6,387 nt of DNA from Anaerolineae bacterium. GTDB taxonomy: Bacteria > Chloroflexota > Anaerolineae > B4-G1. Each line of letters begins with the position of its first letter. The first letter of the stretch is position 1. Both the position numbers and the translations under genes were made by a program. The stretch spans positions 1 to 6,387 of the forward strand of contig JAUXFI010000118.1 in the NCBI GenBank assembly GCA_030620125.1. Reading direction: 5' to 3'. This document shows positions 1 to 5,407 of this stretch, in pieces. Below the pieces are notes generated by a model that searched no databases, was not told where the DNA came from, and saw nothing but the letters and a program-made list of their open reading frames with translations.

Positions 1-1
1 C

Positions 2-664
2 ATCCTGGCTATTGGCATCACCGGCTTTCTGAATCGCCAGTTGTTCTTCGAGAAGGGAAGCATCTTTGGCGGGCAGGTACCTCACGCGCCGGGCGTACTA
101 CCGCGCCTTCACATCCCGCTATTGGCTGACACACCCATCGCGAGCATCTTTGAGCAGCAGCCGATTGCGATAAGCGCGGTCGTGCTGGTGCTGATCACCC
201 ACTTTGTCCTGTTCTATACACGCTGGGGACTGCGCACGCGGGCGGTCGGCGAGCACCCTCGCGCCGCCGACACGGTGGGCATCAACGTGGCGCGTATGCG
301 CTACGCCAACGTGATCATCGGCGGGATGATCGCCGGCCTGGGAGGCGCGTACTTTACGCTAGAGTCGGTGCCGTCGTTCGAGCCGCTGATGACCAACGGG
401 CGCGGATTCATCGCGCTGGCGGCCATGATCTTTGGCAACTGGGCGCCGTTCGGCGCGTGGGCGTCCGCGCTCGTTTTCGGTGCCGCGCAGGCATTTCAGA
501 TTAACCTGCAATTCTTCCGCGAGCAGATTCCGGCCCAGTGGGCGTTTCTACAACAGTCTTACATCGTCGGCCTGGTACCTTATTTGCTGACGATGGTGAT
601 CTTGACGGGTATCATCGGCAAGACCACCCCTCCCGCGGCGGACGGGGTACCGTATGAGAAATGA
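2..664 (+). CDS. ABC nucleoside/simple-sugar importer, inner-membrane permease (3' part)
   Basis: This is the C-terminal 220 residues of a permease whose start lies before the window; the frame is open from base 2. It belongs to the branched-chain-type permease family (BPD_transp_2), subgroup of the BmpA/Nup nucleoside importers, and most resembles NupQ/YufQ. The fragment shows the family's cytoplasmic coupling motif, with VGEHPRAADTVGIN at fragment residues 82-95. It is followed by the typical glycine-rich helix (about 105-120) and the conserved GRGFIALAAMIFGNW segment (133-147). About five hydrophobic helices are visible (around 54-72, 101-120, 134-148, 152-168 and 185-206). It should form the membrane channel with a second permease and the ATPase encoded next. 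Its stop codon overlaps the start of the ATPase gene by 11 bp, so translational coupling is likely. The substrate (nucleoside, purine or simple sugar) is inferred from the family and from the deaminase downstream. Confidence 0.9.
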   Translation: MLAIGITGFLNRQLFFEKGSIFGGQVPHAPGVLPRLHIPLLADTPIASIFEQQPIAISAVVLVLITHFVLFYTRWGLRTRAVGEHPRAADTVGINVARMRYANVIIGGMIAGLGGAYFTLESVPSFEPLMTNGRGFIALAAMIFGNWAPFGAWASALVFGAAQAFQINLQFFREQIPAQWAFLQQSYIVGLVPYLLTMVILTGIIGKTTPPAADGVPYEK

Positions 665-2222
665 ACGATCAATGAACAATGAATCAATGAACAATAAAGT
701 GAACCTGGCTCTGCGAACAAAGGGTATCACCAAACGGTTTCCCGGCGTCCTGGCCAACGATCACGTGAGTTTTGACCTGCGCAAGGGTGAGATTCACGCC
801 CTGCTGGGTGAAAACGGCGCGGGCAAGACCACGTTGATGAATGTCGTTTACGGTCTGTATGAGCCGGATGCGGGCGAGATTTTCCTCGATGGCAAACAGG
901 CGGACATTCGCACCTCCAAAGATGCCATCGCGTACGGTATCGGTATGGTGCACCAGCACTTTATGCTCGTTCCCGTGTTCACTGTAGCCGAAAACATCAT
1001 GCTGGGTGCCGAGACAGTGCGCTGGTTGGCGCTCGACCGGCGCGGCGTGGCGGCACAGGTGCGTAAAGTATCGCACCAGTATGGGCTGGATGTGGACCCC
1101 GACGCCTACGTAAAAGACCTGCCGGTCGGCGTGCAGCAGCGCGTAGAGATCGTCAAGGCGCTGTATCGCAAGGCAGATATCCTGATTCTCGACGAGCCGA
1201 CAGCAGTGCTCACGCCGCAAGAGGCCGATGATCTCTTCCGCATCATACGCGAACTGGCCTCGCGGGGCGTGTCCATCATCTTTATCACGCACAAACTCAA
1301 GGAGGTGCTGGCCGTGGCCGATCGCATCACGGTGATGCGAGACGGACAGGTCGTCGGCACGGTCAGTCCCCAGGAGACAGATGAGCCTCAACTGGCAGCG
1401 ATGATGGTGGGGCGCGAAGTCATCCTAAAGGTCGAAAAAGGCCCGGCTCATCCCGGTGAAGATGTGCTGCGCGTGGAAAGTCTGCGCGTGTTCGACGACC
1501 GGGGGGTGGAGGCTGTGCGCGGTGTGTCGTTCTCTGTGCGGGCTGGTGAAGTGTTGGGCGTTGCCGGCGTGCAGGGCAACGGCCAGACAGAATTGGTCGA
1601 AGCCCTCACCGGTCTGCGCCGGCCTTACAGCGGCAAAGTCGTGATGGTGGAACAGGACGTGACGGGCAAACCGCCTCGCCCAATCATCGAGACCGGCGTG
1701 GCCCACATCCCCGAAGACCGCCAGCGACACGGGCTAGTGCTGCCTTTTCCGGTCACCGACAACCTGATGTTGTGTACTTACTACCTACAGCCATTCGCCA
1801 AAAGCGGTGTGCTGAACCACGAGGCTATAGACAAGAACGGCCGCCAGTTGGTACGTGAATTCGACGTGCGCACGCCCAGCCCTTATGTCCCCGTGTCCAA
1901 ATTGTCGGGCGGCAATCAGCAAAAGGTCATCGTCGCCCGCGAACTCTCGCGTCCGATCAAGTTGCTCATTGCCAACCAACCGACGCGCGGTCTGGACGTG
2001 GGCTCGATCGAGTATATCCACGAGGAGATCGTGCGCATGCGCGACGCCGGATGTGGCGTGTTACTGGTTTCGGCCGAATTGGACGAGATCATGGCCCTGT
2101 CGGACCGCATCGCGGTCATGTACCAGGGGCAGATCATGGACACCCTCATGGCCGACCAGTGTACCAAGGAACAGTTGGGGTTACTGATGGCCGGCGTCAC
2201 TGCCCAGGCCACAGAGGCGTGA
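654..2222 (+). CDS. ABC nucleoside/simple-sugar importer, double ATP-binding subunit (NupO/YufO-like)
   Basis: This 522-aa cytoplasmic ATPase carries two fused nucleotide-binding domains, the normal size and layout for the BmpA-linked nucleoside importers and sugar importers. NBD1 has Walker A GENGAGKTT (52-60), Q-loop Q101, a degenerate signature VGVQQR (158-163), Walker B ILILDEPT (176-183) and switch His213. NBD2 has an altered P-loop GVQGNGQTE (305-313) and a perfect signature LSGGNQQ (417-423). Its Walker B reads LLIANQPT (437-444), with N441-Q442 where D-E is expected, and Ala474 replaces the switch His. From what I recall of the family, this asymmetry is normal and implies one competent ATP site built from NBD1 Walker motifs and the NBD2 signature. 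The start is uncertain. ATG 654 gives the longest frame and overlaps the permease stop. ATGs at 672 and 687 and a GTG at 699 are also possible, and homologous sequence begins only near residue 17. The extra N-terminus comes from a short repeat. Confidence 0.93.
   Translation: MRNERSMNNESMNNKVNLALRTKGITKRFPGVLANDHVSFDLRKGEIHALLGENGAGKTTLMNVVYGLYEPDAGEIFLDGKQADIRTSKDAIAYGIGMVHQHFMLVPVFTVAENIMLGAETVRWLALDRRGVAAQVRKVSHQYGLDVDPDAYVKDLPVGVQQRVEIVKALYRKADILILDEPTAVLTPQEADDLFRIIRELASRGVSIIFITHKLKEVLAVADRITVMRDGQVVGTVSPQETDEPQLAAMMVGREVILKVEKGPAHPGEDVLRVESLRVFDDRGVEAVRGVSFSVRAGEVLGVAGVQGNGQTELVEALTGLRRPYSGKVVMVEQDVTGKPPRPIIETGVAHIPEDRQRHGLVLPFPVTDNLMLCTYYLQPFAKSGVLNHEAIDKNGRQLVREFDVRTPSPYVPVSKLSGGNQQKVIVARELSRPIKLLIANQPTRGLDVGSIEYIHEEIVRMRDAGCGVLLVSAELDEIMALSDRIAVMYQGQIMDTLMADQCTKEQLGLLMAGVTAQATEA
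660..699 (+). repeat. Degenerate heptamer repeat (AATGAAC) across the permease/ATPase junction
   Basis: AATGAAC occurs at 660-666, 671-677 and 686-692. Related copies AATGAATC and AATAAAG lie at 678-685 and 693-699, so the period is mostly 7-8 bp. The repeat contains the permease stop (TGA 662-664) and the candidate ATPase starts at 672 and 687. The start at 654 lies just before it. When translated it gives the low-complexity N-terminus with two MNN segments. Confidence 0.7.
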
Positions 2223-2235
2223 ACGACAGCATCGA

Positions 2236-2263
2236 GTATCCAGTACCCAATATCCAGTGAACA
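2236..2263 (+). repeat. Heptamer repeat (consensus GTATCCA), four units between ATPase and amidohydrolase
   Basis: Four consecutive 7-bp units are in perfect phase: GTATCCA at 2236, GTACCCA at 2243, ATATCCA at 2250 and GTGAACA at 2257. They fill most of the 34-bp gap between the ATPase stop and the amidohydrolase. The GTG start codon of the amidohydrolase is the first triplet of the fourth, most diverged unit. The arrangement resembles the short tandemly repeated heptamers known from cyanobacteria and other GC-rich bacteria. Confidence 0.7.
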
Positions 2264-3585
2264 GCACCCTGATCCAAAACGTAACCGCCATCACGCTGGA
2301 TGGCCAGGACCGTATCCTGCATGATGTGGACATCGCCATTGAGGGTCGAATCATCGTGGCGGTCGGCAAAGTCCCCCAGGGTTTTGCTGCCGATGAGGTA
2401 ATTGACGGCCGGGAGCGAGTGGCGCTGCCCGGCTTCTTCAATGCTCACGTCCACTCGCCGATGACGCTGGAGCGCGGCTGGGCCGAGGACCTGTCCTTTG
2501 ATCGCTGGCTCAACGAAAAGATCTGGGTCGCCGAGTCGGCGTTGGAGGAGGAGGACGTCTACTGGGGCGCGGCGCTGGCCTGCTGCGAGATGATCCGCGC
2601 GGGCGTTGTAGGCTTTGGCGACCACTACTTTTGGATGGGCCAGGTCGCGCAGGCCGTCGAAGAGGCGGGGTTGAAGGCCAACCTGGCCTGGTGCCAGTTC
2701 GGCATTGGGGCCGAGCACGAGGTGGGCGGGATCATCTTTGACGACACCGTGCGCTTTGCACGGGAATGGCACGGGGCTGCCGGTGGTCGCATCCGTTGCG
2801 CCCTGGGGCCTCATTCTTCCTACATGTGCCCACCAGAGTTCCTGCACCGGGTTGTCCAGGCAGCACGCGAACTAGGCGCGCGCATCCACCTGCACGTGGC
2901 CGAGTCGCAGGAGCAGGTCACCAATTCCCTGGCCGCCTACGGCAAGACGCCGGTGGCCCACCTGGCTGCGTTGGGTGTCTTTGACGGCCCCGCCATCGCC
3001 GCTCACTGCATCGCTGTGGACGACGAGGACATTGTCATCCTGGCGGAGAAGGGCGTGCACGTGGCCCATACCCCCAAGACTTATCTCAAGCTGGCGATGG
3101 GGATGGCGCCGCTGCCTCGGTTGCTGGAGGGCGGCGTGAACGTCGCGTTGGGCACCGATGGTCCGGCCTCGAACAACGATCTCAATATGCTGGAGGTGCT
3201 GCGCATCACCGGTCTCTATCACAAGAACGCGCAGGGCCGGCCCGAGGCGTTGCCCCGCACCCAGATCCTGCGCCTGGCGACGCAGGCCGGCGCGCAGGCA
3301 CTGGGCTTTGATGACAGCGGTATCCTGGCCCCCGGGTGTCCTGCCGATTTGATTCTGCTTGACACCCGCGCTCCTCACTGGTTCCCGCGCCACGACCTGG
3401 CTGCCGGTATCGTCTACGCTGCGCATCCCTCCGATGTGAGCCACGTTTTCGTGGACGGGCGGCTGCTCTTGCGCGACGGGGAACTCTTGACGCTCGACGA
3501 ACAGCGCATCTGCTACGAGGCCGAACGGCGGGCCTTCCGTATGGTCGGGCAGGAGATGCGGATGGTGAGAGAGTACCGGGGGTAA
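2257..3585 (+). CDS. Amidohydrolase, MTA/SAH deaminase-like (nucleoside or purine deaminase)
   Basis: This 442-aa metal-dependent hydrolase of the amidohydrolase superfamily lies in the ATZ/TRZ–MtaD branch. It is full length and, from memory, aligns end to end with Thermotoga maritima Tm0936. The metal site is visible as HVH (64-66), His213 in HLHVAE (211-216), His250 in AAHC, and Asp301 in GTDGPASNN (299-307). Glu216 is the expected proton-transfer residue. The substrate-side blocks AEDLSFDRWL (76-85) and GPHSSYMC (184-191) are also MtaD-like. The usual HNPxSNLKL block is HTPKTYLKL (271-279), and I see no arginines matching the two that contact substrate in Tm0936, so the exact substrate may differ. 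It probably deaminates an imported purine nucleoside or base; another aminopurine or aminotriazine-type ring is possible. GTG 2257 is the first start after an in-frame stop at 2185-2187. No later ATG retains the N-terminal strands and the HxH motif, and no Shine-Dalgarno is visible. It lies 34 bp after the ATPase, in the same operon. Confidence 0.88.
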   Translation: MNSTLIQNVTAITLDGQDRILHDVDIAIEGRIIVAVGKVPQGFAADEVIDGRERVALPGFFNAHVHSPMTLERGWAEDLSFDRWLNEKIWVAESALEEEDVYWGAALACCEMIRAGVVGFGDHYFWMGQVAQAVEEAGLKANLAWCQFGIGAEHEVGGIIFDDTVRFAREWHGAAGGRIRCALGPHSSYMCPPEFLHRVVQAARELGARIHLHVAESQEQVTNSLAAYGKTPVAHLAALGVFDGPAIAAHCIAVDDEDIVILAEKGVHVAHTPKTYLKLAMGMAPLPRLLEGGVNVALGTDGPASNNDLNMLEVLRITGLYHKNAQGRPEALPRTQILRLATQAGAQALGFDDSGILAPGCPADLILLDTRAPHWFPRHDLAAGIVYAAHPSDVSHVFVDGRLLLRDGELLTLDEQRICYEAERRAFRMVGQEMRMVREYRG

Positions 3586-3607
3586 TCAGGCAGCCCTTCC
3601 CGCCCAC

Positions 3608-3636
3608 TTTACACCCCAGAAAAATCGTGCTATACT
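3608..3636 (+). promoter_or_regulatory. Sigma70-type promoter P1 (extended -10)
   Basis: A -35 TTTACA (3608-3613) and a -10 TATACT (3631-3636) are separated by 17 bp. TGC immediately before the -10 makes an extended -10. Transcription would start near 3643 and read into the four-gene operon beginning at 3718. It lies in the only sizeable intergenic gap of the window. Confidence 0.6.
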
Positions 3637-3642
3637 GAGCAC
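3627..3642. promoter_or_regulatory. Inverted repeat over the P1 -10 box, possible operator
   Basis: GTGCT (3627-3631) and AGCAC (3638-3642) are perfect 5-bp arms around a 6-base centre, and the whole covers the P1 -10 box. Its position would suit a repressor site. The arms are short, no T-run follows and no regulator gene is nearby, so chance is quite possible and it does not look like a terminator. Confidence 0.25.
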
Positions 3643-3669
3643 ATTGCACAAAACTATCACTGGCGCGAG

Positions 3670-3699
3670 TTGGCAATTTCTTCATATCTTTGGTATACT
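3670..3699 (+). promoter_or_regulatory. Sigma70-type promoter P2 (extended -10)
   Basis: A -35 TTGGCA (3670-3675) and a -10 TATACT (3694-3699) have an 18-bp spacer, with TGG just before the -10 (extended -10). The expected start near 3706 would leave a leader of only about 12 nt before the ATG at 3718. The promoter also argues against starting the gene at the in-frame TTG at 3670. Confidence 0.6.
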
Positions 3700-3705
3700 G
3701 GCAGT

Positions 3706-3710
3706 AGAGG
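3706..3710 (+). promoter_or_regulatory. Ribosome binding site deciding the start of the 90-aa gene
   Basis: AGAGG lies 7 nt before ATG 3718 and fixes that codon as the start, in preference to an in-frame TTG 48 nt upstream inside the P2 -35 box. If transcripts begin at P2, this site is at the very 5' end of the mRNA, so P1 transcripts may be translated better. Confidence 0.6.
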
Positions 3711-3717
3711 CTCTAAC

Positions 3718-3990
3718 ATGAGCAGCGAAGTAGAGCAACAGGCGTGGGTTGGGACGTGGGCCAGGCGCATTGATGCGCTCGGTCTTTCGCCGGTGACGCT
3801 GTCGCTTATCGAGGTTGCCGACGAGATCACCCACGCTTTTGGTTTCCTGGGCAGCCAGGCACTTCTCGTGGCCCAGCCACTGCTGACCGGCATCGTGAAC
3901 GACACGGCGGTTGAGCGAACCATGGCTTTGCTGGATAGCCCAGAACTGCTGGAGCGGTTGAGGATGTGCCTGGAAGGAGGGGAAGGCTAG
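3718..3990 (+). CDS. Small hypothetical protein, 90 aa, first gene of the uncharacterised operon
   Basis: I do not recognise a family. The 90-aa product begins MSSEVEQQAW. It appears mostly alpha-helical, with an amphipathic segment (about 10-35) and a moderately hydrophobic stretch (about 41-62, GFLGSQALLVAQPLLTGIV). That stretch contains several polar residues and is unlikely to be a true membrane span. The C-terminus (62-85) is a charged helix ending in a glycine-rich tail. There is no signal peptide, and only one cysteine (Cys84). It is the first gene after two tandem promoters, and its TAG stop is 2 nt before the ATG of the next gene, so co-translation with the membrane proteins is likely. 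It may be a small cytoplasmic partner of them. Coding status is supported by the Shine-Dalgarno site, the tight spacing and codon use like its neighbours. Confidence 0.75.
   Translation: MSSEVEQQAWVGTWARRIDALGLSPVTLSLIEVADEITHAFGFLGSQALLVAQPLLTGIVNDTAVERTMALLDSPELLERLRMCLEGGEG
3975..3986 (+). promoter_or_regulatory. Purine-rich Shine-Dalgarno region deciding the start at 3993
   Basis: AGGAGG (3975-3980) followed by AAGG (3983-3986) lies inside the end of the upstream gene, 12 and 6 nt before ATG 3993. An upstream in-frame ATG at 3966 would lie before this site and would add an Arg/Gly-rich stretch, so 3993 is preferred. Confidence 0.6.
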
Positions 3991-3992
3991 GG

Positions 3993-4763
3993 ATGGGTAA
4001 TCTCTTGGGGCCGATTTCAGGGGCGCACATCGCGGCTATTCTGCTGTTGGTTATCAGTGGTCTGGTGTTGAGCGCGCTGCTGATCCTGCGTGGCCAGAAG
4101 GGGCGACTCCCCACGATGCGTTCGTTGCCTGCCTTCCAGGATTTGCGGGACGAGATAGGGCGTGCTGCCGAGAGCGGTGGGGCAATTCACATCGCGCTTG
4201 GCGGCGGCGGGCTGGGGGGAGAGGATGCGGTCACGTCGCTATCAGGGCTTCAGGTGGTGGAGGCGCTGTCCGACATCGCCGTCTCTTACTGCATTCCGCC
4301 AATCATAACCGTGGGCGATCCCACGCTGCTTCCGCTGGCCCAGGATGTCCTACGTCGGGCGTACGAGCGTCGTGGTCTGGCAGATCACTACGACTCGAGG
4401 CGGGTGCGCTTTGTTGCGCCTTCACCGGTGGCGTATGCAGCCGGAGCTGCCAACGTCGTCGCGGCCGAGGGTGTGACGGCCAACGTGGTGGTCGGCGCTT
4501 TTGGAGCCGAGGTCTCGCTGATCACCGACGCCGGAGCCCAGCGTGACTTGTCTCAGTTGGCCGCCGCTGCCGCCCCCAGTGCGATTGCTGCGCTGTATCC
4601 CGTCACCGACCGCCTGGCCGTGGGGGAGGAACTATATGCCGCTGGTGCTTATGCGACTGGAGAGCGGCGCTATCTGGTCAGCCTGGTAGCCGAGGACATC
4701 CTGCGGGTGGTCTTGGTGCTGGTGATCATGGGTGCGGCGGTTATCGCACTCGTAGGTGGTTAG
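3993..4763 (+). CDS. Two-TM membrane protein with a soluble central domain, DUF6754-like
   Basis: The product is 256 aa, with one hydrophobic helix near the N-terminus (about 12-32) and one at the C-terminus (about 237-254). Between them is a soluble domain of roughly 200 residues, so both ends are anchored and the domain lies on one side of the membrane. The domain holds a glycine-rich loop (GGGGLGGEDAV, 70-80), the segment VGDPTLLPLAQDVLRRAY (107-124), VRFVAPSPVAYAAG (138-151), VVVGAFGAEVSLI (165-177) and VGEELYAAGAY (210-220). From memory this pattern matches the DUF6754 proteins of Chloroflexota. The alternation of strands, Gly loops and helices could be Rossmann-like, which is inference. 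No catalytic motif is evident. It sits 2 nt after the 90-aa gene and 9 bp before a polytopic membrane protein, which suggests a complex. The start at 3993 is chosen over ATG 3966 because of the ribosome-binding site and non-overlapping spacing. Confidence 0.82.
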   Translation: MGNLLGPISGAHIAAILLLVISGLVLSALLILRGQKGRLPTMRSLPAFQDLRDEIGRAAESGGAIHIALGGGGLGGEDAVTSLSGLQVVEALSDIAVSYCIPPIITVGDPTLLPLAQDVLRRAYERRGLADHYDSRRVRFVAPSPVAYAAGAANVVAAEGVTANVVVGAFGAEVSLITDAGAQRDLSQLAAAAAPSAIAALYPVTDRLAVGEELYAAGAYATGERRYLVSLVAEDILRVVLVLVIMGAAVIALVGG

Positions 4764-4772
4764 AGGATCTCG

Positions 4773-5396
4773 ATGAGTCGTCTTGTCAAGCAGTGGATTC
4801 CCATCCTGGTCGCAACGAGCACAGGTCTGGTAGTGTTGGCCGGGTATCTGATCCCGAGCCCGACGCTGGTGTACTACCGCGACTGTCTGGTCGAGTGGGC
4901 GGTCATCGTGGCTGCCTTTGCCTTTTTCCTGGGTTTGTTCAACGTCGCGCGCGTTCACGGCGGGCGGGTGACCGGCTTGCGGAAGGGCTGGCCCTACAGC
5001 CTGGTACTGCTATTCGCCGCTATGGCGGCCTGGATACCGCCGGCTCTGTACGGGCCGTCGGGCACGCCGACTCAGCAGATGCTCGACTATGTGATCAGTC
5101 CGCTGGGGGCGTCGCTGGCCGCACTGGTGGTGTTCACACTGGTGTTGGCGGCATTCCGATTGCTGCGCGTGCGACGTGGCGTGGGGGCCGTGTTGTTCAT
5201 ATTGATCGTGGCCGTGGTATTGCTGGGAAGCACGCCCCTCACGGGTCTGGGGTGGCTCTCCAGTATTCGGGACTGGATCGTAAACGTGCCGGGGATGGCA
5301 GGTATGCGCGGCTTGCTACTGGGTGTCGCGCTGGGCACGGTGATCGCCGCTCTGCGGCTCTTTATGGCCAGCGACCGGCCTCACAGTGAATTCTGA
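4773..5396 (+). CDS. Polytopic membrane protein of unknown function, about six TM segments
   Basis: The product is 207 aa and strongly hydrophobic. Likely membrane helices lie near 9-28, 38-57, 73-92, 110-130, 136-154 and 178-197. Positively charged loops follow helix 2 (RVHGGRVTGLRKGW, 60-73) and helix 4 (RLLRVRRG, 129-136), and these probably face the cytoplasm. A loop rich in Pro and Gly (89-100) would lie on the other side. I recognise no family and see no conserved catalytic residues; Cys38 is the only cysteine. AGAGG (4762-4766) overlaps the upstream stop and stands 6 nt before the ATG. The next gene begins 11 bp after its stop. A membrane partner or anchor for the DUF6754-like protein encoded just before is the natural reading. 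A transporter is possible, but the short loops and lack of motifs give no positive support. Confidence 0.8.
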   Translation: MSRLVKQWIPILVATSTGLVVLAGYLIPSPTLVYYRDCLVEWAVIVAAFAFFLGLFNVARVHGGRVTGLRKGWPYSLVLLFAAMAAWIPPALYGPSGTPTQQMLDYVISPLGASLAALVVFTLVLAAFRLLRVRRGVGAVLFILIVAVVLLGSTPLTGLGWLSSIRDWIVNVPGMAGMRGLLLGVALGTVIAALRLFMASDRPHSEF

Positions 5397-5407
5397 TTGG
5401 TGACGTG

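Noticed and set aside
684..1391. 235-codon open frame on the minus strand
   Set aside because: It lies entirely opposite the conserved ATPase and its product shows no family features; it is a by-product of GC-rich codon use.
2197..2847. 216-codon minus-strand open frame
   Set aside because: It is antisense to the amidohydrolase metal-site region, with no ribosome site or recognisable protein.
3570..3605. Possible terminator hairpin between the GGGGG run at the end of the amidohydrolase gene and the CCCTTCCCG run after it
   Set aside because: The arms pair poorly and no T-run follows.
3670..3717. Upstream TTG start adding 16 residues to the 90-aa protein
   Set aside because: It coincides with the -35 box of P2, and ATG 3718 has a proper Shine-Dalgarno site.
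3966..3992. Upstream ATG adding nine residues to the DUF6754-like protein
   Set aside because: It would overlap the previous gene by 25 bp and lies before the strong ribosome-binding region; the added residues are Arg/Gly-rich and non-conserved in character.
4793..5389. 198-codon plus-strand frame overlapping the six-TM gene
   Set aside because: It is one frame off from a clear membrane protein and gives an Arg/Gly-rich sequence typical of a shifted GC-rich frame.
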